Source: UBA6522 sp963664945 (GTDB taxonomy: Bacteria > Pseudomonadota > Gammaproteobacteria > Steroidobacterales > Rariloculaceae). From it: a stretch of DNA of 64,000 bases. This document shows, one piece after another, positions 52,582-59,714 of the stretch; the stretch's first letter is position 1; every line of letters starts with the position of its first letter. The position numbers and the translations under genes were made by a program. The notes under the pieces were generated by a model. It was not told where the DNA came from. It searched no databases and saw only the letters and a program-made list of their open reading frames with translations. The stretch is taken from positions 1-64,000 of the forward strand of contig OY761822.1 of NCBI GenBank assembly GCA_963664945.1, in the 5' to 3' direction.

Positions 52582-53409
52582 TCAGAACGTTGCCCGATAC
52601 TGGGAGGCCGCCAGCCGGACGTGATCCGTAAGGGGCGGCTTCAACCGAAAAGCCGCGCGCGTTCGGGAAAAATCATACAGGCGCGCCAGCCGGAACACAT
52701 CCGGTCGTTCCTCGGAAACGCGCCGTTCATTCGCGGTGATCCAAAAGGGCGTTGTTGCGGGGCCATTGGTCGTTTTGACCTCGAGCAAGCGCTCCTCGCC
52801 GCGCCTTGAAAACGACAATATGTCATAGCCGGCGCCGTCGCCATCCTCCTTGGCGACCCAGCGGACCTTGCCGGCGAGGTCGTCCCTGCCGAGATCCGCC
52901 AGCCGGTCTTGTTCGGCTTGATAAAGGAAGGCTTCGCCCGCTTCGCCAAGTGCGCGGGCTCTCGCGTCGCGCTGGGCAGGGTCGAATTTGCGGACGAGCC
53001 GCTTGAGTTCGGGGTTCGCGGCGTACGGCCTCGCGCTCATCGGCGGAGGCGGCACGTAGACCAGCACTTGCGGAGGCGCATCGCGAACGACATTGACATC
53101 GGCCACTTGGTCCTGGATGTCGCTTCGGTCAATTCGAGCTTCAATGGCGTCAAACAGGGCATGCTGGTAGTTCACCGCCGGTTTGTAACCCTGGATATAG
53201 GGCAGACCCAAGGCGGCCAGCACGGCGCTGATATTTTGATGTTTGTATTCGATCGCGCCCCGCTTACGATCGATCACGTTCTGCAGCGCCCTGTTATGTT
53301 GAGCCTTGACGACAGCGCCGCCCGCAAGCTCGCGTTCGAGCATGTCGAAGTAATCCGCGACGATGGCTTCGATTTCCTGCGCGGACCATGGCGCGCCTCG
53401 TTCCGTCAC
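52582..53409 (-). CDS. DUF3883 domain protein, putative restriction-like nuclease
   Basis: The 275-residue protein has an N-terminal region typical of this group (APWSAQEIEAIVADYFDMLE; KHQNISAVLAALGLPYIQGYKP near residue 78). A C-terminal DUF3883 domain follows, with ALGEAGEAFLYQAEQ near 153, GYDILSFSRRGEERLLEVKT near 195 and FWITANERRVSE near 225. The G-Y-D ... L-E-V-K-T arrangement is a PD-(D/E)XK-like active site. Proteins of this type are found in restriction and defence loci. It converges on the Toprim gene; the 195 bases between them hold a minus-strand scrap, DIPFGAVGLYWLKQYLPLVL, that I cannot identify. Confidence 0.85.
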   Translation of the reverse strand: MTERGAPWSAQEIEAIVADYFDMLERELAGGAVVKAQHNRALQNVIDRKRGAIEYKHQNISAVLAALGLPYIQGYKPAVNYQHALFDAIEARIDRSDIQDQVADVNVVRDAPPQVLVYVPPPPMSARPYAANPELKRLVRKFDPAQRDARARALGEAGEAFLYQAEQDRLADLGRDDLAGKVRWVAKEDGDGAGYDILSFSRRGEERLLEVKTTNGPATTPFWITANERRVSEERPDVFRLARLYDFSRTRAAFRLKPPLTDHVRLAASQYRATF

Positions 53410-53593
53410 CGCCTCGATTCCTGCCGCTCCACCGGTTGCCGGTTCTGCTTCAGGTGCGGTCGTTGATTTCGAAGGCTGGTCAAGTTGGTGTGCTCGGTTC
53501 GCCTGATACGGGCACTATACCTGCTCTTGGTTCGGGTCGGACAAGGCGGTCGGCTACCATAGCGCCCCGGACCGGCACTGCCCGAGGAAATCC

Positions 53594-54202
53594 ATGAACA
53601 ACCCCGATTCGTCGACAATGTTTGCCCACATTGTCTCCCGTTTGCCCAATCGCACCGAAGACGTGGCGGTTGAAGCGCTCGGTTACATTCTCTCCCGGTC
53701 CGATGCGGCCAGACGGGCACTGAGGGATCTGCTGAAGCTGGAGGGCTTGGACGTCGGCGAATTGACTGACGCTGGAACCCAGGTCGGCGACGAGACTCTT
53801 GCACGGCCCGATTTGGCGATCTACGACCGGGAGCGCAAGGAGCGCGTACTGATTGAAGCGAAGTTCTGGGCGAGCCTGACCGAAAATCAACCCAACGCCT
53901 ACCTTGTCCGACTACCACTCGACGAGCGACCGGCTGTGCTCTTGTTCGTCGCTCTGGAAGCGCGCATCGAGACCCTTTGGACCGAACTGCGCCGAGTGAT
54001 TGCGCATCCATTCAGTTGGCAGCCGGTCGATGTGTCGAATGACACCGCAATCAAGTGTGCGCTGGTGGATGAGGGAACGCGGTTCCTGGTGCTTGTGAGC
54101 TGGCGTGCACTACTCAATCGAATGCGGTCATTCGCGATGTCTTCCGGAGATTCCATCGATGCCGACATCCGACAATTGGGACAACGTCATTACCATCAAT
54201 GA
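53594..54202 (+). CDS. PD-(D/E)XK nuclease-superfamily protein
   Basis: The 202-residue protein contains YILSRSDAARRALRDLLKLE near residue 31. RPDLAIYDRERKERVLIEAK follows near 75-95, and its Asp and E-A-K form a PD-(D/E)XK core. Next come FWASLTENQPNAYL and LLFVALEARIETLW. Such proteins in defence islands are often restriction-like effectors. The last 15 residues (SIDADIRQLGQRHYHQ) overlap another frame, 54159-54359, that could be either a coupled small gene or the true C-terminus after a frameshift; relatives are often longer. The start ATG at 53594 follows GAGGAAATCC. Confidence 0.75.
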   Translation: MNNPDSSTMFAHIVSRLPNRTEDVAVEALGYILSRSDAARRALRDLLKLEGLDVGELTDAGTQVGDETLARPDLAIYDRERKERVLIEAKFWASLTENQPNAYLVRLPLDERPAVLLFVALEARIETLWTELRRVIAHPFSWQPVDVSNDTAIKCALVDEGTRFLVLVSWRALLNRMRSFAMSSGDSIDADIRQLGQRHYHQ

Positions 54203-54359
54203 GTTACGCGACAGGCTCGGCAACGACATCTGGGCGAACACGCCAGACTCGATCCCATTCCATCTGCCGACGGGAGTCGAGTACGACAAGGTGCTTGCTG
54301 ATGTTGTCGAGCGCCTGGTATCCATTGCCACGCAAATCGCTGCCGAAGAAGCGCATTGA
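54159..54359 (+). CDS. Small protein overlapping the PD-(D/E)XK gene
   Basis: An ATG at 54159 opens a 66-residue frame beginning PTSDNWDNVITINELRDRLG and ending VERLVSIATQIAAEEAH. It overlaps the nuclease gene by 44 bases in another frame. The amphipathic helical pattern and acidic content look coding, but the gene may instead be the displaced C-terminus of the nuclease. It ends next to the remnant on the opposite strand. No family recognised. Confidence 0.35.
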   Translation: MPTSDNWDNVITINELRDRLGNDIWANTPDSIPFHLPTGVEYDKVLADVVERLVSIATQIAAEEAH

Positions 54360-54553
54360 AGAAGGTGCCTGGGCTTGGCTGGCGGGCGTGGCCGCGCATC
54401 ATATCGATCCACGAGGCGTAACGGTTTATCGCCTGCCTTCTCAAGAAACAGATGGAAAGGAACTTTTCGGCGACGGGCTCGCTTGGCGTGACTGCTCGAC
54501 AATATGCTCCGGCCCAGGTCTTCTTCCGAGGCTATATTGTCCTCTTCCGTCAC
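54360..54553 (-). pseudogene. Truncated second gene of a two-gene unit
   Basis: A GTG at 54553 overlaps the upstream stop (GTGA) and encodes TEEDNIASEEDLGRSILSSS then VPFHLFLEKAGDKPL. After this the frame decays; another frame carries NRYASWIDMMRGHARQPSPG. I read this as the start of a conserved hypothetical protein whose remainder is frameshifted and deleted at the junction near 54360. It belonged to an operon with the gene at 54550-54933. Confidence 0.55.
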
Positions 54554-54933
54554 GCGGCAAGATCGTCATGTTGTTTCAGTTCTGCCAATGCCTCCCGGAT
54601 GAAACCGTCGGGCAGCAAGTTCGAATCCGAATAGCGCGCGCGCCTGTGCTTGCCCTTAACATTGACCAGGCAAAGGGCGCCGCCGTCCGAATCGCAAAGC
54701 AGCAAGACCGAGCGCCCTGGTCCGCCGGGCGCGTCAATGGCAACCTCTCCATCGGGCGTGGGATAAACCTCGAAACGACGGTTCGAAATACGGTGCATGG
54801 CTTGCAACAGCCGGCGAGCATTCTCCTGCGCCATCTTCGACGGTATCGGAAGACCGTCCTCCCGCGCCTCCCGCTCTGCAGCGTCCAGGTCGCGCAAAGC
54901 CGCTCGCAGGTCTGAATTCATACCACCAGCCAT
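54550..54933 (-). CDS. Conserved hypothetical protein
   Basis: The 127-residue protein begins at the ATG at 54933 (another ATG is four codons in). It has an N-terminal helical stretch (LRAALRDLDAAEREAREDGL) and then PSKMAQENARRLLQAMHRIS near residue 31. A beta-rich region, FEVYPTPDGEVAIDA, LLLCDSDGGALCLVNVKGKH and YSDSNLLPDGFIREAL, follows. It looks like a complete soluble protein of a family I cannot name, possibly one half of a toxin-antitoxin-like pair because its partner overlaps it by four bases. The partner is broken. Confidence 0.6.
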   Translation of the reverse strand: MAGGMNSDLRAALRDLDAAEREAREDGLPIPSKMAQENARRLLQAMHRISNRRFEVYPTPDGEVAIDAPGGPGRSVLLLCDSDGGALCLVNVKGKHRRARYSDSNLLPDGFIREALAELKQHDDLAA

Positions 54934-55165
54934 TTCCGCTATTTCCGCGAGTTTCGAATCGACGCCACCCTGCTTCCCTTACCGCCAGGTCGCAATTGGA
55001 CTGCCTGTCGGACGACTATACCGCATTTGGATTTCCCCCTACTTGCCCTAAAACTCGGGTAAACGAGCAGATTTGTCGGTTGGGGACGGATGCCGGTTCG
55101 CCATCGGTCGCGGCATCCCGATCCGCAAACACATTGACGGCCTCGACTTGAGCAAGATGGCATTT

Positions 55166-55390
55166 AGTTCAAGGAGTAGATGGCCGCCACACCGCGAGCT
55201 GCTGGTCGCGCTTCAATACCATCTGCTGGACCATCAGCCCTTCGAAAACGTCCTCGGGCGTGACGCTTTCTTCCAGGCCGAAGACCGCTGCGGGCAGTGC
55301 GCTTCGGACTTCGTCCTCGAACTGGTTCCTGAGGACGAAGTCGCGGCGATAGGCCAGGTCCCACCATTCGAGCATCCAGGACCGGGAGCC
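55166..55390 (-). pseudogene. 3' fragment of an unidentified gene at a recombination junction
   Basis: Downstream of the methyltransferase duplication boundary at 55391, a minus-strand frame reads WMLEWWDLAYRRDFVLRNQF, then LEESVTPEDVFEGLMVQQMV, ending KRDQQLAVWRPSTP. It has coding character but no start. It is joined to the truncated methyltransferase fragment in a different frame. The family is not recognised. Confidence 0.35.
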
Positions 55391-55825
55391 GCAGCCAGAT
55401 GATCTCCCAGGCGATCCCGTCCCGTCCGAAGATGTCGGGAACACGTTCGCTGCGAACCGTTTGCAGGCCGTGCCGCCGTGCCAGCACTTCCACATCGGCG
55501 GCGGTGGCCGACTCCATCGGGCGATCTGCGGGCGGCGGCCCCTGGCGCAGCGTCAACATCATGCTGCCGCCGGGACTCATCACCGAGACCAGCTTTCGGA
55601 ATGCGCGCGCGCGGGCGCCCGGCGGCACGTGCATCCACACCGCGCTCAGCCAGATCAGGTCGAAGGTGAGTTTCGAACGCAGGACCTTTCCCACCGCGGG
55701 CAAGGAGTCGTCCACCCAATGGATGTCGGGGGAAGCGTGGAGCGCCTTCCCCATGGCGCGCATTTCTACCGCAGGTTCGGCCGCGACGACCTTGTAGCCG
55801 TTGGCGGCGAACCAGGCCGCATCCC
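55391..55825 (-). pseudogene. Truncated duplicate of the SAM methyltransferase
   Basis: These 435 bases match 62601-63035 without an indel at roughly 90 percent identity by eye. The minus-strand frame gives AAWFAANGYKVVAAEPAVEM, LTFDLIWLSAVWMHVP and GGSMMLTLRQGPPPADRP, the middle of a class I SAM methyltransferase. The N-terminal motif I (LDMGAGSGRDS in the intact copy) is missing, because the similarity stops at 55825, and the C-terminus is replaced beyond 55391. The fragment lacks the SAM-binding loop and cannot be active. The frame from an internal ATG at 55763 runs to 55164. Confidence 0.85.
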
Positions 55826-55925
55826 TTGGCTTGGATCGGTGGGATTATAGCGATGCGGTCGCGCGGCCTCGCCACCATTGCCAACGTTGCTTGCTGTATA
55901 CATACAATATGCATATCATCCGCGA

Positions 55926-56030
55926 ATGGATGTCATATGGGATCCAGCGAAAGCCCGGTCCAATTTGCAGAAGCATGGAGTGAGCTTCTCCCATGTAGAA
56001 ATGGTTTTTTTGCGAGAGGGAAAAACATGA
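55926..56030 (+). pseudogene. brnT: BrnT-like toxin remnant
   Basis: From the ATG at 55926 the frame encodes DVIWDPAKARSNLQKHGVSF followed by SHVEMVF, the diagnostic start of BrnT/DUF497 toxins. It then jumps to LREGKT and stops after 34 residues, against about 90 in the family. The RNase core is gone, presumably by an internal deletion. Its stop overlaps the ATG of the BrnA-like antitoxin. Confidence 0.85.
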
Positions 56031-56278
56031 AGCAGGAATACGATTTCAGTAAGGGTAAGCGCGGCCCTGTCGTGCGGTCCAGGGCGAAGACCCGGGTCAC
56101 AATGTACCTCGACAACGAAGTCCTCGAGAATTTTCGAGCGAAGGGCGACGCGTTGGGTCGTGGCTACCAAACACTAATTAATGATGCCCTGAAGGAGTAC
56201 ATTGCCAAGGCTAGCAAGCCTGTGGACGCGAGGACTCTCCGACGCATTTTGCGTGAAGAGCTTGAGGCCGCGGGTTGA
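56027..56278 (+). CDS. brnA: BrnA-like antitoxin (orphan)
   Basis: The ATG at 56027 overlaps the toxin remnant stop (ATGA), giving 83 residues. The N-terminus KQEYDFSKGKRGPVVRS and the ribbon-helix-helix segment TRVTMYLDNEVLENFRAKGD, then GRGYQTLINDALKEYIAKA, match BrnA antitoxins, which bind DNA and repress brnTA. The reading frame is intact. Because BrnT is truncated, this is now an orphan DNA-binding protein that may regulate its own promoter or others. Confidence 0.88.
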   Translation: MKQEYDFSKGKRGPVVRSRAKTRVTMYLDNEVLENFRAKGDALGRGYQTLINDALKEYIAKASKPVDARTLRRILREELEAAG

Positions 56279-56608
56279 ACCGAAGGCCATGACATCGGCG
56301 AGGTTCCGGTAGGCGTACCGGCGCTCACTTGCAATCCTGTTGGTTACATGCAGGAAATCCTCCTGTATCGGGGGCGTTTGTCCGCGAAAACGACGCGATA
56401 TCAGACTATTGCGGCCACTCAAGGAGAAGTATTCTGTACCACATCGTTTGACCAATGGCGCACGCAGGCCGCAGTTTTGTCCGTAGCCTTACGTTAATAG
56501 ACCAAGTTAGGGAGACCACCAATGGGTTGTGCGCGTTAGCCAAGCGCCAGGGCGCGTCGAGCAAACTATAGTTGTTTGCAGTACCTATCATCAGTGAGGA
56601 GGATTGTC
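56279..56608. other. Intergenic region upstream of the methyltransferase/helicase/AlkB module
   Basis: About 330 bases with no convincing gene. A ribosome site (GAGGAGG, 56596-56602) lies before the TTG at 56609. A promoter for the downstream operon must be in this stretch but cannot be named with confidence. Confidence 0.4.
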
Positions 56609-57433
56609 TTGGATGCCGTTGAGTTACCGGAGTGGCTCGAGACGCTTCGTAGAGTCGAAGTCACAGACCGTGTCCGCAATGATCCTCGATCACGGGGAAA
56701 CACGTTCTTCGGATTGGACATGGACCAGGCATTCGAAGCCATTGGCGGCGGTCAAGCGGATTTCGATGCCCCATGTGGAGACTTGTCCCCGGACGACTTG
56801 GCCTTGCTCTATGCCTACCTGAACCAGAAGGGGCACCTCGAGGAACTCGTTTCGGCGTTCGGACAACTCCTCGCGGGCGCGGGGCCAGCGAATCCCATCG
56901 TTGTTGACGTTGGCTGCGGCCCCTTCACCGGTGGACTCGCTCTGGCGGCGACTCTTGGGCAAGACCCGTGCTTCGATTACGTTGGTATTGACTACGCTGA
57001 TTCCATGCGACGGCTCGGCGCGCGTTTGGCATGTTCGGAGCACGTACCCGGATGCGTGACAAGATATTGGGCTTCCGACATCGGCTCCGTGAATTGGCAG
57101 CGTCGCCCCGGATGGCGGGAAGTGATCGTAGTCGTCTCCTACTTGTTCGCAAGCCCGATCCTGGACGCCGAGGCCCTGTTCGGGGATCTGGAGCGCCTGC
57201 TTTCACGGCTTGGCCGCGGCTCTGTGACGTTGCTGTACACGAACTCCGCGGAGGAAGAGCCCAACCGCCAGTTTCCTGGTTTTCGGCAGAGGCTGATAGA
57301 GGCCGACTTTCGAGTCATTGTGGAAGGTCAGGGCGAGATCGTCGTAGATCGTAGGAACGGTCCGCGCGAGCGCAATCTGCACTATGCTCTCTTCCGCCGT
57401 CCGCAGCGTCGGCGTCTGCCACTCGGAGGATGA
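56609..57433 (+). CDS. Class I SAM methyltransferase-like protein
   Basis: I chose the TTG at 56609 because GAGGAGG lies six bases upstream; it gives 274 residues. PIVVDVGCGPFTGGLALAAT (about residues 95-114) is motif I of class I methyltransferases. Next come FDYVGIDYADSMRRLGARLA (motif II, about 123) and EVIVVVSYLFASPI (motif IV-like, about 172), but no D/N-PP-Y motif. The N-terminal 90 residues hold an acidic helical region. It stands directly before a UvrD-like helicase (one base gap) and an AlkB-fusion gene and may modify a nucleic acid, protein or small molecule. The product is called by fold only. Confidence 0.75.
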   Translation: MDAVELPEWLETLRRVEVTDRVRNDPRSRGNTFFGLDMDQAFEAIGGGQADFDAPCGDLSPDDLALLYAYLNQKGHLEELVSAFGQLLAGAGPANPIVVDVGCGPFTGGLALAATLGQDPCFDYVGIDYADSMRRLGARLACSEHVPGCVTRYWASDIGSVNWQRRPGWREVIVVVSYLFASPILDAEALFGDLERLLSRLGRGSVTLLYTNSAEEEPNRQFPGFRQRLIEADFRVIVEGQGEIVVDRRNGPRERNLHYALFRRPQRRRLPLGG

Positions 57434-57434
57434 C

Positions 57435-58385
57435 GTGCGGTTACCGACCTACGAAGAAATCGCGCGCGACGATGAGCAACTCGAAGTCTATGAGACGCCG
57501 TTTGATGAGTCGGTGTTTGTGGTGGGACCACCGGGCTCCGGTAAGACGGTACTTGCAATTCACCGTGCCCAAATGCTGGCCTTTGCCGACATCCGAGTGG
57601 TACTCATTAATTACAATCGGATGCTCCGACGTCTCATTGCTCAGTTGACGGAGCAGCAAATCCAGGCGAGGACCATGCACCAGTTCGTGAGCGCATGTTA
57701 CCGCGCACAGGTGAACACTTTAGCGCCCAATACGGCACCGTACGTCTACGATTGGAATGCAATGTTTGCAACTCTGGAGCGCCGTGGTGTCACACCAAAT
57801 CCGACGCACGTAATCGTTGACGAAGGACAGGACCTACCCAAGGAATTTTTTCGATACCTTCGGAATTTCGTGGCGACCGCCGTGACAGTGTTTGCCGACG
57901 AGGATCAGGCGCTCTCCGACAAGCGTTCCACGCCGCGCGACATCAAGGAAGCGGCGCGTCTCGACGATCCTGTTTACTTTGCGCCAACCATCGCAACACG
58001 CCTGAGATCGCGCGCGTCGCCGAATTCTTTCACGCGGGAGATGCCCCCGTCCCCGAGGTGCGTCGCCCGCCGTCGGGTGAACTGCCCGGCGTGGTCCTGT
58101 ACCGCAAGAACGGTGCGACGACGCGTATAGCCAACTGGTACAGAGCACGAGGCGGCCGCGTCGGTGTTGCCGTGGTCAACAACGAAACCGGCGAGTTCCT
58201 GTATTCTCGGTTACGGGAACAACTCGCTGGACAACGGGTTCAATTCTACACAAGCGCCAAGAAAAACGAGGACGAGATCGATCTCTTGGAATCAGGTATT
58301 ACGATACTGAATGTGCAGTCGATCAAGGGACAGGAATTCGACACTGTCTTTGTCATGGAGTTCGGCGAGTTACTTCTTGAGCCTA
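57435..58385 (+). pseudogene. UvrD-like superfamily I helicase, 5' part (frameshift plus IS630 insertion)
   Basis: A GTG at 57435, four bases after GGAGGA, starts LPTYEEIARDDEQLEVYETP. Walker A FVVGPPGSGKTVLAIHRAQ is near residue 30, and HVIVDEGQDLPKEFFRYL (motif II) near 127. Near 57986 one base is missing: the frame changes and would continue THRNTPEIARVAEFF (motif IV-like) and GVVLYRKNGATTRIANWYRA up to LNVQSIKGQEFDTVFVMEFG (motif V). At 58385 an IS630 element interrupts the gene. The rest (motif VI) is at 59576-59714. Two independent lesions make it non-functional. It sat between the methyltransferase-like and AlkB-fusion genes in one operon. Confidence 0.9.
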
Positions 58386-59575
58386 GTGTAGCGTCTCGTA
58401 ATTGACTATACACTATGTATCTTCCCGTGAGCTTCCCTGGCGCGTTGGATTTTTGCCAGGATCGCCTGCCCGGATTGTTTCCAGACATACGGCTTGGGGT
58501 TCAGGTTGCGTTCCTCCAGATAACCCGTGATGGTTTCGACCAACTCGCCGACGCCGCGGAAGCTGCCGCCGCGAATGACGTCCTGGGTGAGGTCCCTGAA
58601 GAAACGCTCCACCAGGTTCATCCAGGAACTCGACGTGGGCGTGAAGTGCATGACGACCCGGTCGATGCCGTGCGCCTTGCGGAAGCGCTGGTTGTGCCAT
58701 TTGACCCAGGACTTCACCTTGGCGTGCTTGTGGGTGGCGTAGTTGTCCACGATCAAGTGCAAGCTCACGTCGGGCGGCGCCTCCCGGTTCAACTGGCGCA
58801 GGAAGTCCAGCCACTGCCGGTGCGTGTGCCGGGCGGCGGTGCGGCTGAAGATCTTGCCGTCCAGATACGACAGCGCGGCGAACAGCGTGACGGTGCCGTG
58901 GCGCTTGTAGTCGTGCGTCCGCGTGCGGGTGTATCCGCGCATGACGGGAAAGCCGGGCTGGCTGCGTTCCAGGGCTTGGCACTGGCTCTTCTCGTCGCAA
59001 CACAGCACCAACGCCCGGTCCGGCGGATTCAGGTACAACCCGACCACGTCCCAGAACTTCTTCTCGAAGTGCTTGTCGTTGGACAGCTTGAACGTGCGGG
59101 TCGCGTGCGGCTTGATGTCGTTGGCGCTCCACAGCCGTTGCACGGTCGCCTTGGACACCCCGGCCGCCCCGGCCATGCTCCTCACCGACCAGCGGTTGCG
59201 GTTCGGCGGCGGGCGCGTCGCCCCGAGAATGATACGCTCGCGCACGTCCGGAGCGATGCGCGGCTTGCGTCCCCGGCCCTTGGCGTCGGCCAAACCCGCC
59301 GGGCCCGACGCGCGGAAGCGCCGCTCCCACTTGATCACGGTCGCGCGGCTGACGCCCACTTCCAGCGCCGTCTCCGCCTGGCTCAGCCCGTCCGCCCGGC
59401 GCAGCACGATCGCAGCGCGCCGGTGGTCCCGCTGCGCCGCCGTGGGCCGGTTCAGCACCGATTCCAACGTCCGCCGCTGCTCCGCGGTGATGCTCAATGC
59501 GCGAATGGGCTGTGGCATGCCTCGCAGGGTGCCGGAATGTCATTGAACAGTCAATCTATTTGTGAGACGGTACAC
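58386..59575 (-). mobile_element. IS630-family element, copy 2 (1,190 bp), inserted in a helicase gene
   Basis: TA dinucleotides flank it at 58384-58385 and 59576-59577. The ends are inverted: GTGTAGCGTCTCGTAATTGAC on the left is matched by the complement of the right end, GTGTACCGTCTCACAAAT, over about the first 12 bases with one mismatch. It is exactly as long as copy 1 (45653-46842) and carries a related transposase on the minus strand. Removing the element and one TA restores the helicase frame as LLEPSEANKRKMYMLCARAR. The copies differ in sequence, so they are separate arrivals or have diverged. Confidence 0.95.
58406..59518 (-). CDS. IS630-family transposase (copy 2)
   Basis: The 370-residue protein starts MPQPIRALSITAEQRRTLES and has the same layout as copy 1. 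The helix-turn-helix is ADGLSQAETALEVGVSRATV near residue 41. The DDE residues lie in LVLCCDEKSQCQALERSQPG (about 170), LHLIVDNYATHKHAKVKSW (about 260) and TSSSWMNLVERFFRDLT (about 300). The frame is intact. Compared with copy 1 it differs at scattered positions through its whole length, most in the first 60 and last 50 residues. Confidence 0.95.
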   Translation of the reverse strand: MPQPIRALSITAEQRRTLESVLNRPTAAQRDHRRAAIVLRRADGLSQAETALEVGVSRATVIKWERRFRASGPAGLADAKGRGRKPRIAPDVRERIILGATRPPPNRNRWSVRSMAGAAGVSKATVQRLWSANDIKPHATRTFKLSNDKHFEKKFWDVVGLYLNPPDRALVLCCDEKSQCQALERSQPGFPVMRGYTRTRTHDYKRHGTVTLFAALSYLDGKIFSRTAARHTHRQWLDFLRQLNREAPPDVSLHLIVDNYATHKHAKVKSWVKWHNQRFRKAHGIDRVVMHFTPTSSSWMNLVERFFRDLTQDVIRGGSFRGVGELVETITGYLEERNLNPKPYVWKQSGQAILAKIQRAREAHGKIHSV

Positions 59576-59714
59576 TAGCGAAGCAAATAAGCGCAAGATG
59601 TACATGCTTTGTGCCCGGGCGAGGGACAATCTCATCCTGATGTATGAGGGCGATCACGTGCCTCGCAGGCTCCTTGATCAGTTACCGAGCGCTGATATTC
59701 TGGAGCGGCCATGA
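59576..59714 (+). pseudogene. UvrD-like helicase, 3' part
   Basis: After the IS the helicase frame resumes as EANKRKMYMLCARARDNLIL, which is motif VI of UvrD-like helicases with its catalytic Arg. It continues MYEGDHVPRRLLDQLPSADI to TGA at 59712-59714. The stop overlaps the ATG of the AlkB-fusion gene. It joins the 5' part in frame when the IS630 copy is removed. Confidence 0.92.

Noticed and set aside
58415..59578. A 387-codon plus-strand open frame over IS630 copy 2
   Set aside because: The opposite strand encodes an intact transposase with DDE motifs; this frame is its shadow.
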